Positions 46,156 through 56,738 of a DNA stretch of 64,000 nucleotides are shown here, one piece after another (the first letter of the stretch is position 1; every line of letters begins with the position of its first letter). The notes below the pieces were generated by a model, which made no database searches, had not been told where the DNA came from, and saw only the letters and a program-made list of their open reading frames with translations. The stretch spans positions 10,354,001-10,418,000 of the forward strand of contig NC_071332.1 in the NCBI RefSeq assembly GCF_010183535.1, in the 5' to 3' direction. Source of the stretch: Caenorhabditis remanei. Lineage: Eukaryota > Nematoda > Chromadorea > Rhabditida > Rhabditidae. The position numbers and the translations under genes were made by a program.

Positions 46156-46189
46156 TTGGCGATCAGGAAACTAAAAGTACTCAGGTATT

Positions 46190-49100
46190 ATGGGGGAAGA
46201 AAAATTAGCATTTGCAAAAGAGCTCACTGAAACGCTGCGAATGTTCCGCGAACAAATGGTGGCGTCGGCGGAAATCCAGCAACAGCAGATGGCTGACAAT
46301 CGGCGGCTACACGAAGAAATAGCGGCACGAGCTGCAGCTGGATCCGAGACGGAGACTCTTGAGAACATGACTGTGCAGACACCCCGAGCCAGAAACAACG
46401 CTCGGTTAATGGGTGACTTGGCAAGACGACTTCCACGTTTTGTGTTCACGCTTGATGAACCAGATTCTTTTAAGAAATGGTTTTCACGTCATGAGTTGGT
46501 GATTGTTGAAGATGGAAAAGACTTATCGTCAAGAGAGCAAGTCCGGTTACTACTGGGTGCTCTCGATGAATCAGCGTTCCATCGTTATGTCGACTCGCAG
46601 CGTGAAGCTGCCGATGTATATGACATTCCATTCAAGGATACAGTTGAGGCGTTAGGAAGAGTATTTGGTTCACATCGTAGTCTGATGATGAAACGACAAG
46701 AGTGCCTTCAAATCACGCGAGCTTCCGGAATGTTCCACGACCCACTCGAATATAGCAACAGAATCAGCGAAGCTGTCCTAGATTCGAAGTTGGCTACCAT
46801 GTCAACAGATGATTGGTCCGTTTTTTTGTTCGATCAAATCGATCTGAAAGATGCGTACTTGCAGATTGAACTTGATCCAGAGGCGCAGAAGCTCGCTGTC
46901 ATCAACACCCACTTGGGACTGTTCAAGTATAAACGGATGCCGTTTGGGTTGAAGCCCGCTCCAGCTATTTTTCAGAAAGTTGTTGATAAGCTAACTAATG
47001 GGCTGCCAGGTGTCGCATCTTATTTAGACGACATTATTGTATCCGCAGAGACGATGCATGAACATGAACACATACTAAAGTTGTTGTTCGCTCGTCTTGA
47101 AGAGTATGGATTAAAAGTGAGTCTAGAGAAATGTGCCTTCGCCAAGTCAGAGATCAAATTCCTGGGATTTATAGTAAACGGAAACGGAAGAAAACCCGAT
47201 CCACAGAAAACTGAAGTAATCCGCGGAATGGAATCTCCAAAAAACCAGAAGCAACTAGCTTCATTTCTGGGAGCGATCTGCTTCTACAGTCGCTTCGTTC
47301 CAAAGCTAAGCGATCTTAGGGGTCCGTTGGACCGTCTGATGAAACAAGACGTCGACTGGAAGTGGACCAACATTGAGCAAAATGCTTTCGATAGATTGAA
47401 GAATTCTGTGGCCGATGCGACGATGCTGTCTCATTTCAAGGAAGATTGGAAGATTGTCATTGCAGCAGATGCGAGCCAATACGGAATTGGAGGAGTGCTC
47501 AGTCACATAAACCCAGAAGGACAAGAAGTGCCCATAGCTCACTTCGCACGATCACTAACGGAGACTGAAAAACGTTATAGTCAAATCGAGAAGGAGGGCT
47601 TAGCATTGGTGTACACCGTAAAAAAATGTCACAAGTTTGTATTTGGAAGAAAGTTCTCCCTGCAAACTGATCACAAACCACTTCTAGCTATCTTTGGAGA
47701 TAACAAAGATCTGCCAGTGCACTCGCAGAACCGACTTGTACGTTGGGCAATTACGTTATTGTCGTACAACTTCGACATAAGCTATGTGTCGACAGCTAAG
47801 TTCGCGAAGGCTGACTGGTTATCGCGGATGATTCAAAACTATCCACGAGATGAAAATGATGTTGTGATCGCTGAAATAAGAAATGAGGATGACTTCGAGG
47901 ACGAGTTCCCAAAGGCGGAACTTTATCCGGTTACAGCAGAAGACATTAGAGCAGCTTCCGAAACTGATCCAGAAGTCTCAACTGTTATGAAGCTAGTTCG
48001 CCACGATTCATGGAAACCGAAACCACAGTCGGATGTGGAAAAGTATTGGCATCGATACAAAGACCGTTTGAAGATATTGCAACATTGCTTGCTATTAGAT
48101 GATCGGGTAGTAGTGCCAAGAAAGTTGCAAACCGCCGTGTTATCACAGCTACATGAAGGACACTCCGGCATCATCAAGATGAAGCAGAAAGCCAGAGCTT
48201 TCGTGTTTTGGAGAGGATTGGACAGAGAAGTGGAACGTATTGTTCAACATTGCTCTAGTTGTCAAGAACAAGCAAAGATGCCTATCGTGGCGCCATTGAA
48301 TCCTTGGCCGGCTCCGGAAAAGCCATGGATCAGAATTCATGTGGACTACGCGGGTCCAGTAGATGGAAATTATCTACTAGTAGTTGTGGATGGTCTATCC
48401 AAGTATGCAGAAGTCAAAATGACAAAGTCCATTTCGGCAGTTTCTACTGTTGATCTAATGGAAGAAATATTTTGTGTCCATGGATTCCCCGAATTGATTA
48501 TGTCGGATAATGGTTCACAGTTTACCAGTGCCTTGTTCAAGAGCATGTGTAAAAACCATGGAATCCAACACACGACCACTGCAACTTACTACCCACGGTC
48601 CAATGGAGCTGCCGAGAGAATGGTGGACACTCTCAAAAGAGGTCTCACCAAATTGAAGGGTACTGGTTCGATCACGAAACAGTTACTATCCAGATTTCTT
48701 TTCTACTACCGTAACACGCCTCATGCGGCGCTTAATGGCAGGACACCTGCGGAGATTCACTTTAACCGTGCAATCCGAACTACCATGTCTCTGCTCCTTC
48801 CGAGGGCAGAAAATCATCAGAAGGCTGCGTTGTCAAACTATCAAGCAAAAATGAAGCATCAATACGATACGCATAACGCAGCGCGCGCAAAATTTTTTCA
48901 GGTAGATCAAAAGGTTTACGCTCGGGTTCAACGTGGTAACAAGTCCGAATGGGGCTTAGGGGTCGTTCGGCGACGTTATGGGAACGTGCTCTATGAAGTA
49001 CAGATTGGTGATCGACTTCATCGTTGCCATGTGAATCAATTGAGACAGAGAGTTGGCGATAAGAGTAAGGAGGATGTGTTTGAAGAAACTATCTTTCCGT

Positions 49101-49678
49101 TGTTTTTCGGAAATACTCAAGGTGATAGGGTAGAGACCCAGCAATCCGGGGGCCTAAGGGGTCACAGGGTGGGGCTAAATGTTTCTGATATTCCAGATAC
49201 TACTCGGTTGCCGTTTTCGTCAGATTCTGATTTTTTGTTCGGTGGAGGGACGAGAGTTGATAGCGGCAGTAGTGGACAGTCTTTGGCTCAAAGTGAAGTG
49301 AACTATGAATTGAACGTTTCGAGAGATTATGACAGAAGAGCGCAAGACTCACTACCGATTAGTACAAGTGCTACAGCTACTACTACAACAAGCACTGCCA
49401 TCAGTCCGTTGCCAGACACAAGTCCACAAGCCCGACCAACTGCTGACCCAAGCCATTCTTTGCGAAGAAGCCAGAGACCCAGACGAGCTCCGAACCGCTA
49501 CGACCCATGCTCCGAACCACAGCATGGAATAAGGAATGCACGAGGATCCAGCCGTCCGGATCATCCAGCCGCTCGTGCCAGAGGAATCGCTCCAGCCTCT
49601 GCTCGTCGTGGTCAACACAATTCTTCTGCAAGGGGGGGAGGTGTTGGAAAGGCGCGTGGCCGTCCACGCTGGCAATGA
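46190..49678 (+). CDS. Retrotransposon Gag-RT-RNaseH-integrase polyprotein (deleted form)
   Basis: A single frame of 1,162 codons. Residues 1 to about 215 are Gag-like (coiled-coil Gln/Glu-rich start, then a capsid-like helical part). At about residue 218 the frame passes straight into reverse transcriptase at IDLKDAYLQIELD. Further blocks are RMPFGLKPAPAIFQ, the catalytic YLDDIIV, RNase H (IAADASQYGIGGVL and TDHKPLLAIF), the zinc-binding integrase N-domain (HEGHSG ... CSSCQ) and the integrase core with HVDYAG, MSDNGSQFTS and the final Glu in NGAAERM. The Zn-knuckle nucleocapsid, the protease and the N-terminal RT fingers are absent. The Arg/Ser-rich C-terminus runs 37 nt into the 3' LTR before its stop. 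Confidence 0.92.
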   Translation: MGEEKLAFAKELTETLRMFREQMVASAEIQQQQMADNRRLHEEIAARAAAGSETETLENMTVQTPRARNNARLMGDLARRLPRFVFTLDEPDSFKKWFSRHELVIVEDGKDLSSREQVRLLLGALDESAFHRYVDSQREAADVYDIPFKDTVEALGRVFGSHRSLMMKRQECLQITRASGMFHDPLEYSNRISEAVLDSKLATMSTDDWSVFLFDQIDLKDAYLQIELDPEAQKLAVINTHLGLFKYKRMPFGLKPAPAIFQKVVDKLTNGLPGVASYLDDIIVSAETMHEHEHILKLLFARLEEYGLKVSLEKCAFAKSEIKFLGFIVNGNGRKPDPQKTEVIRGMESPKNQKQLASFLGAICFYSRFVPKLSDLRGPLDRLMKQDVDWKWTNIEQNAFDRLKNSVADATMLSHFKEDWKIVIAADASQYGIGGVLSHINPEGQEVPIAHFARSLTETEKRYSQIEKEGLALVYTVKKCHKFVFGRKFSLQTDHKPLLAIFGDNKDLPVHSQNRLVRWAITLLSYNFDISYVSTAKFAKADWLSRMIQNYPRDENDVVIAEIRNEDDFEDEFPKAELYPVTAEDIRAASETDPEVSTVMKLVRHDSWKPKPQSDVEKYWHRYKDRLKILQHCLLLDDRVVVPRKLQTAVLSQLHEGHSGIIKMKQKARAFVFWRGLDREVERIVQHCSSCQEQAKMPIVAPLNPWPAPEKPWIRIHVDYAGPVDGNYLLVVVDGLSKYAEVKMTKSISAVSTVDLMEEIFCVHGFPELIMSDNGSQFTSALFKSMCKNHGIQHTTTATYYPRSNGAAERMVDTLKRGLTKLKGTGSITKQLLSRFLFYYRNTPHAALNGRTPAEIHFNRAIRTTMSLLLPRAENHQKAALSNYQAKMKHQYDTHNAARAKFFQVDQKVYARVQRGNKSEWGLGVVRRRYGNVLYEVQIGDRLHRCHVNQLRQRVGDKSKEDVFEETIFPLFFGNTQGDRVETQQSGGLRGHRVGLNVSDIPDTTRLPFSSDSDFLFGGGTRVDSGSSGQSLAQSEVNYELNVSRDYDRRAQDSLPISTSATATTTTSTAISPLPDTSPQARPTADPSHSLRRSQRPRRAPNRYDPCSEPQHGIRNARGSSRPDHPAARARGIAPASARRGQHNSSARGGGVGKARGRPRWQ
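49630..49641 (+). other. Polypurine tract of the retrotransposon
   Basis: The 12-base purine run AAGGGGGGGAGG lies immediately before the TGTTGG of the 3' LTR, the position of the plus-strand primer in LTR elements. It lies within the end of the polyprotein frame. Confidence 0.8.
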
Positions 49679-49816
49679 CGTGACGACCTTCGAATTATAG
49701 AACTAGTGAACTCTGATATTGATTATTCTTTGGTTTAACCATACATAAAACCACCGCTCATATAAACGACTGTCTATCGATTCTTGGCTATTCTTATTCG
49801 GCTTCACGATATAATA
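49642..49816 (+). repeat. 3' LTR
   Basis: 175 bp, apparently identical to the 5' LTR, followed by the ATTAT target duplication at 49817-49821. Its first 37 bases also encode the last residues of the polyprotein. Confidence 0.92.
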
Positions 49817-51837
49817 ATTATCTGTACCCATCAGCTTTACTGAATTTCAATTCTTGCCTAACCGGCAAAAAAACGTCATGAAAAACCAAAACAACCACAT
49901 GATCACAAATGGAGAGAGAGCAATATGGCATTGTACGGAAAAAAGGTTTATGATGATAAGAGAGAACATTACATTCTATGTGTACTCTTCACTATCTCTC
50001 GGAATAGTAGTTGACTGTCTCGTTTGTTCCATTCATAGAAATGTGTATTGATTTATGGAATCATTGATCAACACAGATTTCAGATTGAAAATTGGAAACA
50101 GAATTAAGATTGTTTCTTTGCAAATTAGCAAGTTTAAATTCGAAAATTCAAACTACAGTATTCCTGTTAGAACAATAATTTTTATGAAAATAATTCAGGT
50201 CATTTTTAATATACAGACCTGATCATGATGATCTGAACTAATAAAAAACACTTGTTTCAATACTCACCGCTTCTAGGCTGCCGCTACTAAAAAAGCCAAA
50301 CGAAAACCAAAGTTTAACCACGTCGATCACTTGATGAATACCTGAAATTTACATTTTCTATTCTTCGAGAATTCTGAAAATACATAAAAGACACAATAGG
50401 CGATCGTTAACCTTCACTTTGACAGTTTTCGCATGAGAACCGAAATGAATTTCCAAAGCGGAATGTTCTTCGAAAAAAAGGATAGATGAAAAGCGTCAAA
50501 TAGAAAAATGGAAAATCGTGCATGTAATTGACGAAATTTTGACCTGAACGAACAAAAACTGAACAGCTGTTCAAACAGGAAATTGGATAGACTCGATACT
50601 ACGGTTATTTGTAAACTTTGAACAGATCACAAACCGAAAAAATGAATTGATGAAGGATAAGTCGAGAATAAGATCAAGCTGTATCTCTAGAATTCTACAA
50701 TATTGGAAAATAGTTAGTGAGTTAAATCTTTTGATCTAATGATTATCATGATATATCTAATGATTATCATGATATATCTAATGATTATCATGAAACAATA
50801 CTCTCCATCCTATCTCAAACATGGGCTTGCAAATGACCGAGAAAACCTTGGTTTCCGTTTTCTCTTCCATTGACGGTCAGTTCCGAGTTTAGCTTCTAGG
50901 TCAATACCAAACATCAACTAATAGCCAATAAATAGATTAGATCTCTAATCTTCCGAACAAACAAAAATGTTTCTACCTAAAAAGACAAATCGGAAAAAAG
51001 AGAAGGGACAGGATTAAAGAAAAAATAGTTTTGTGATATTCGAATCCACGCCTGGTAAGGACATGATGGACACAACAAAAACAAAACAAGAGGAGACTAA
51101 ACAAAGCGATCAAAATCTTCTGAAAACATTACATCCAATCTCATCAACCACCAGACAACATGGTCTGAAAAAAAACACGACGAAGAAATTCTTTCTCCAT
51201 CTTTTGCTTCGTCGTCTTCTTCTTCTTCCTCTTAGTCGACGTCTTCTTCTACTTGCCTTCACTCCGTTTTTTTCGTCGTTTTTTCAGAAGAGAGTGTATG
51301 TCCTGGGACGTAGACATAAACGGGACCGGGGAAAGCGCCTCCACATACATACACACATTTTATTTTGAAATGTGGAATGAGAAGAAGGAAAAAAGTAAAC
51401 GAGGAAGAAGAAGGAGAAGAAGAAAAAAGAAGAAAATCGAGATGGTTCAGAGAAAAAACGGAGCAAATAACTCTTGGAGCCCCTCGGACACCTTTTTTGA
51501 AATTTTTTGTTTATTTTCACTTATGTTTCTTGTTTTCCATAGAAACGACACAGAGTTCGAGGAAATTCAATTTTCACCTTTTTATTATTATTTTTTTCTA
51601 TTTTAAGTTATGTTTTTAAGAAAAAGGAGAAAAAACCGGTTCATTTATGTACAAAAATGGGAGAGCTCAAATAATATGTCAAAGGAAAATTCGAAAATAT
51701 CAAAATAGGCAATATGAAGAAAAAGAAAGTAAGTAGGACAATGAAGTGCCTAGCATTTTTCAGCTGATAGACAAGACGAGATTCAGAAAAAAAGCAGAAG
51801 AAGAAAGAGAACGAATTTGTGTAGGAGTAAAGAAAAC
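49817..51837. other. Intergenic region
   Basis: About 2 kb of A/T-rich DNA with a small tandem repeat at 50,734 and CTT/GAA-rich tracts around 51,180-51,460. No exon chain or RNA gene is supported. Confidence 0.4.
50734..50793. repeat. 21-bp tandem repeat, nearly 3 copies
   Basis: The unit ATCTAATGATTATCATGATA (plus T) occurs at 50734-50754 and 50755-50775, with a partial third copy 50776-50793. The copies are identical. Each unit contains the palindrome ATGATTATCAT. Confidence 0.9.
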
Positions 51838-53153
51838 TCAAGCGTTTTCGACGGATGTCTCTGTCACTTCCTCTTCCAGTTTGACTGGGACAGATGGTTG
51901 ACGAAGAATTGTTGGACGAATCGAGTGGATTGTCGATTGGACCGTGCTCTGGAAAAGTGTCAGATTTACTCAACTGTTTGAAGTTTTTTTTTCAAATTCA
52001 AGAACTGTCTTTTGCTTTTTTATTATTCATGTTACTGAATATTTCAACTATCAAACATTTTGAAACATGTGATTTCTTTCGACCATCGAAACTATAGATG
52101 TGATATGCATGACTTGCACTTTACAGACTCTGTGACTTTGGTTGGAATGATCACAGTCTGCTGGAAGTCTCGAGAACTTTTTCGATCCGTTTCTGACTCA
52201 AATTTAAATTCTCAGACTGCTCAACGAATTAACAAAGCTTATATCATCACTTTTTCATTTTTTTTTTCAAAATACTTCTGAATCATTTCCGACGTTCGTT
52301 TTCCTATGACTGTTCATCTAATCCGATTGCATTTTTCCCTTACTCACCTGCTCATCAGCTTCCGGAACAACACTCAATTTCTTATCACTGGATCTTCTTG
52401 TAGACAACGGTTGAGGCATCTTCTCCGCCGAAACGACATTCTTGATGAAATCCTATAAAACCGATCAGAAATAAAGATTAAACTTTTCCATTGACTCACA
52501 TGTCGAATATCACCCTCTTCGCAACGGGCGATGAGCTCTTTCGAATCTCGTGATTCGCAGTATTTGTCCTTTCTGCAAAATAAAAAAAAATATTGGATAC
52601 AAAGTATATTGTGTGTTCTGGGCTTCTGAAAACTTCTGTGTTGGCAAGGAAATGTCAATAAAATATTTTGATAAAAATTTGCCAAAAAACTGATAAAACT
52701 GGCTGTATGTGTCGTTTACAATCTTTTTTGTGAGGTTTCTGATTACTTCCGAGAGTTGAAGAAATTGAAAGTCGGTGAAAAATAGAAATCAAAAAACCAA
52801 AGAATTGAATTTCCAAATGGAATTCTTAGGTAATTAAATTAAATTAGAATGGGTTCGTGAATGACATACGAATTGGTCAACTTCAGCAATTAAAGGATTG
52901 CTTGGAAAAAATATAGGATGAAACTATGTCTGTTTATCCCGATGTCTACAAATTTTCTGATTTTGTTATTGTAAAAAATCAGGTTGTTCCTGGACAGCAA
53001 GAAATGCCTCATTTTTAAACAAAAAAAAAGAACTCACCTTCCTGACGTGGCATTCACCATCGCATCCGGACAGAGTGCCATAGAAAGAAGCCATAAAAAG
53101 AACATGACACAACAAACGATAACAATGGCAATAATTGCCAAAAGTTCGTTCAT
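51838..53153 (-). CDS. Small single-TM protein, unknown function
   Basis: Four phase-matched exons (53153-53038, 52572-52500, 52452-52348, 51948-51838) give 134 residues. Residues 4-27 form one transmembrane helix (LLAIIAIVIVCCVMFFLWLL). A Cys/acidic segment (DKYCESRDSKELIARCEEGD) and a Ser/Pro- and Glu-rich tail (QPLSTRRSSDKK, VPVKLEEEVTETSVENA) follow. The N-terminus is either luminal (type I without a cleaved signal) or the helix acts as a signal anchor. An in-frame Met four residues upstream (53165) is an alternative start. I recognise no family. GT donors GTGAGT and good TTTCCAG/TTTGCAG acceptors make the gene model credible. Confidence 0.65.
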
Positions 53154-53165
53154 GACCTGGAACAT

Positions 53166-54279
53166 TGTTGATTCCAGAATAGTTTTTGAGTACAAGTGAA
53201 TAGATGAAAGTAGTCGAGAGAACGTGTAAGACTGGGAATTCAAGAGTATAGATAAGACGGGCGGCGCCAAGTGTCCAGTACACGATTAGTGTCCTCTTCT
53301 CTTCATTGTTCGCTTATTCAATGACACTTTCATTTTTTGTGTCCACTCGGATTCTCGCATGTGATTTTGGGTCTATTCAACAGCTGTCACTATACACTTT
53401 TTAGACTTTTTCTATACGATTACAACCTAATTGAACATCGTTTTTTGACCGGAAGTTTGTGCGGTCAGTGATAAGAAAAGAAGAAGAAGAGTATAGAAAA
53501 AGAAGAAAAGGAAAAGAAAACAGGAAAGTGGGGAAAACAGAGCTGATTTGAAACAAAAACAAGAAGAATGAAGTGAATGTGGGTGTCTGGAGGAGTGAGT
53601 CCTCTCTCCATCGATTTTGGATGCACCCTCCTTCCTGCTCACACTATTTTATTTCTGTTTCCTCGTCTATGTATGAGGTTTCTTCAATTCTTCTTTCTTA
53701 TAGTTAGCTAGATGTTTTTAATAACGAAATTAAAAAAGAAGAAGAAAATTGAAATTTAGAAAGGAACTTGTTGATCGAAATCCAAAAATAGAATTGAATT
53801 GAGATGAGAAGTCTGAAAAATTCTGGAAGAGAACAAACAGAAACGACTAATTTTTATTCTTTTTTTTAAATAAAATTTGTATTCAGAACCGAAGCTCCAT
53901 GTTTCATTCAATTTGAAACTCTTTGAAATACTTTGTTTAAAATTGAAAACCTATATGGTTTTCATAATTCCCACGTTTCTGTATTCTCCACGGCTTTCTG
54001 TATTCACCACGGCATTTCAGCTCTTGTAGTTCTCCGTTCTATGGAAGCGGTTGTCTGAACATAGCTGTGGTAGGTAGTGTAATTGACAAAAACTGTTTAA
54101 GCTTTTTGAAAAACCTTGTTAATTGCACTCACTATCACATAAATAACCCAGATGAAAGAAAAAGGCAAAACGATTAAAAACAGTCGAATAAAAGGAAGCA
54201 GTGGGACAGAAGAAGTGAAATTACATTGAAAAGCAATAAATTCAAATAAATTAGGTGTTCTTAATTACAAACAACCAGT
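53166..54279. other. Intergenic region
   Basis: About 1.1 kb containing the promoter of the one-TM gene and the 3' flank of COG6. Purine-rich at 53,470-53,560. No supported gene. Confidence 0.4.
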
Positions 54280-56425
54280 TTAGGCAGTTGATTCAGTTGG
54301 AAACTTCTCTTTCTCTTTTTCGAACTTTAAAAGACTTTCCACGTTCTCAATCGGAAGGTAATGAAGATTCTCGTAGTTGTTGGCTGGGTTTCCGAGATGA
54401 TCGACGATAAGTTTGTATACTTTAATGAATTCCAAAGTGTTTCTTTCGCGAATTCGTTGGCTGAAATAATACCAATTTTTTTGAAGTATTCAAAACTCTA
54501 CCGTTCTTCTGAAGCCAAAATCTGTTGATCAAGATCATAGGTGTGGTCAGATGCGGCATTGAGATGAAGGAATTGAGTGAACTTGACAAGAGCATCCCCG
54601 ACAGTGGCTGATTCGAGACCAGGAAGAGTGGAGAGAGGTTTCTTTTCATCTGGACTGGCTGCATTGAACTTTTGATACAAATCCAAAATTCCAGATTTTT
54701 CGAGCATTTCAGAGACTTGAACCGAAACAAGAACATCAGAATTTCCTTCAATCATGGCATCAATCATCTCAATATTCTTTTTGAATGCAGTAATTTCCGA
54801 GATAGCACTACGAATAACTGTCAGACAATTAATTGTAAACACAGATACATCTACATCTGACTTCAATCGCGTGGCACTTAGTTGGACAGTTTGAATCAAT
54901 GGTTCCAAGACGTATTCATAGATTCTTTCTGGCTCAAGAAGTAGATTCAAATTTCCTGTTTTCACAGCAATTGAAATTAGACCGTGATAGAGAGACAAGC
55001 ATTGACGAACTTCTGGCACAGGCAACAAGTCATAATGTGGCGCAGTCATCTTTCTCATCAATCCATCCACATGGTGATTTATTCCAGCGATACAAACTTG
55101 ACGAACTGTTTTCACAAGCTCCCCGAGCATTTGTGTGAAGTGGCTGTCTTTTCGAATCAATGACTCAAATTTGTCAGCGTAGAAGATCAGAATGTTTCCC
55201 AACTTGAAAATAGTAATCGCATCTTTCTCTGTTGACAAGAGTTGTTCTACGCGAATCTGCAAAGATGATATTTTTTAGTTTTTGTCTTTTTGCGAAAAAT
55301 TACTTTGAACGGTGAAGTAAGCGATTTCAGACACTCGTCAAGAACAACTGGCAGATTTTCAGAAGTGCAAATCGAAGCGAACAATTGCTTCTCTTGCTCT
55401 GTGAGCTCGTGAATCGAAGTGAGCATGTCACCAACAGCTTTCAGTGGTTCTGCAAGTCCTTCTGGCATTTGAACAGCCATTTTGTTGATCTCAACGAACT
55501 GATTGAGCAAATCTTGAGAACGAGAAGATATATATTGATCTGAAAACTAATAAATCATTTGGAATATTATCAGAATAATTTGATATTACCAATAGCAAGC
55601 TGAAATACTGCATCGTTTTGCTGAATAATCTTGAACGCCTTCGAGAGGATTTGTTTTTTCTGATGTGAGTCAACGGTGAGATTTTGAAATTCTCGTTTAA
55701 GATTATTGCAGATGATGGCGTGACTTCTTTCGTCGATTTTTTGCATTTTCTCCATCACTTCGAACGCAGCAAGATGTCCTTGCTCTTGGACCATATTTCG
55801 ACAATTCTCACGAATTTCGTGGCATCTTTCGAGAACTTTGAAGAAGAATTCTGATAGATGTCCAGTTTGTTCGCATTCTTCTAGTTCTCGGAGTTCTTCA
55901 GCAGTTAACGAATGATTCTCGAGAAACTCGTTGATTAAATTACATCGAGTTTCAATGTTGGCTTTCTTATCCTTCAAACTTGCGGTTTTCTGAACCAAAT
56001 CTACACTTTTTAGCTTGACAGTCTCCATTTGTTTCGATAAATTCGTACAAGTTGAGTTCATTTTCACACAAAGCTCATCGAACTTTTGCACAATGTTATT
56101 AATCTGAATTCAATCTTTTTTTAACATTTTAATGAACAATCTTACCTTCTCAAATTCGCTTAGGTATTCTTTGTTCAGTCTCAATTCGTATTTTTCTAGT
56201 TTGTTATGAAGCTTTCTGTCAAGATTCGAGTCTAGACTCATATCCTCTACTAGTGGAGTGATGAAGTCAGCTATTTTAATGCAATCCTGAATTTATTCAA
56301 TTTTTATTAATGCTTTTGCTTCATTTTCAGCTGACCTTGTCGTTATACAGCTTCTTCGAGCAGGCATTTATCACTTTTTCCCGTAGTGGATTTACAGCTG
56401 ATGAAGTTTTGTCTATCACTGACAT
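54280..56425 (-). CDS. cogc-6: COG complex subunit 6
   Basis: Six exons (56425-56336, 56286-56146, 56103-55590, 55539-55304, 55256-54502, 54460-54280) give 638 residues, near the 650-660 typical of COG6. The N-terminal part is a long coiled-coil (NKLEKYELRLNKEYLSEFEK, then KFDELCVKMNSTCTNLSKQM). The middle has FLENHSLTAEELRELE and FFKVLERCHEIRENCR, a strongly conserved COG6 block. The C-terminal half has DAITIFKLGNILIFYADKFE and PPEVRQCLSLYHGL-like helices, ending in LPIENVESLLKFEKE. COG6 is part of the conserved oligomeric Golgi tether, lobe B, needed for retrograde intra-Golgi transport. It is divergent from air-1, sharing a 313-bp promoter region. Confidence 0.9.
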
Positions 56426-56738
56426 TTCGACCTTCAATTAGTGAATTTCAAAATTGTAATTCACGAAATTCCAGTGAAAAACCTGAACTTTAGTCAAATG
56501 GTTGCAACGTGTCTAAACGACACTCCAATATTCCGAAAGCGCGCGTTGTTTAGCAGTACCGGATGACAACCCGCCAATCGAAAATCATTCAAACTCTCTT
56601 CGTTCTTTTTGTTCTTTTTATCATTTTGGTTTCGAAGGCGCGCTCTGCTTTGAGACGTGAATTTTAATCTTTTTTTTAACCTCCCATTTCCGATTCCAAA
56701 TAATCAACTATTCTTACAATTAGGCTCAGCAACCAAAC
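56426..56738. promoter_or_regulatory. Shared promoter region of COG6 and air-1
   Basis: Only 313 bp separate the two divergent start codons. Two GC-rich boxes stand out in A/T-rich DNA: CCGAAAGCGCGCG (56533-56545) and TTCGAAGGCGCGC (about 56631-56643). Both resemble E2F/DP-type sites (core GCGC next to an A- or T-rich flank), which would suit a mitotic kinase gene. This is by eye only. Confidence 0.45.

Larger units (their letters stand above)
45981..49816 (+). mobile_element. Ty3/gypsy-type LTR retrotransposon, internally deleted
   Basis: The 3,836-bp element is bounded by two direct 175-bp LTRs that I found no difference between, starting TGTTGG and ending ATAATA. The pentamer ATTAT on both sides (45976-45980 and 49817-49821) is the target duplication. 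A primer-binding-like TTGGCGATCAGG follows the 5' LTR, and a polypurine tract precedes the 3' LTR. One long frame covers gag, RT, RNase H and integrase but lacks protease and the start of RT, so the copy cannot be autonomous. LTR identity implies a very recent insertion. Confidence 0.93.
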
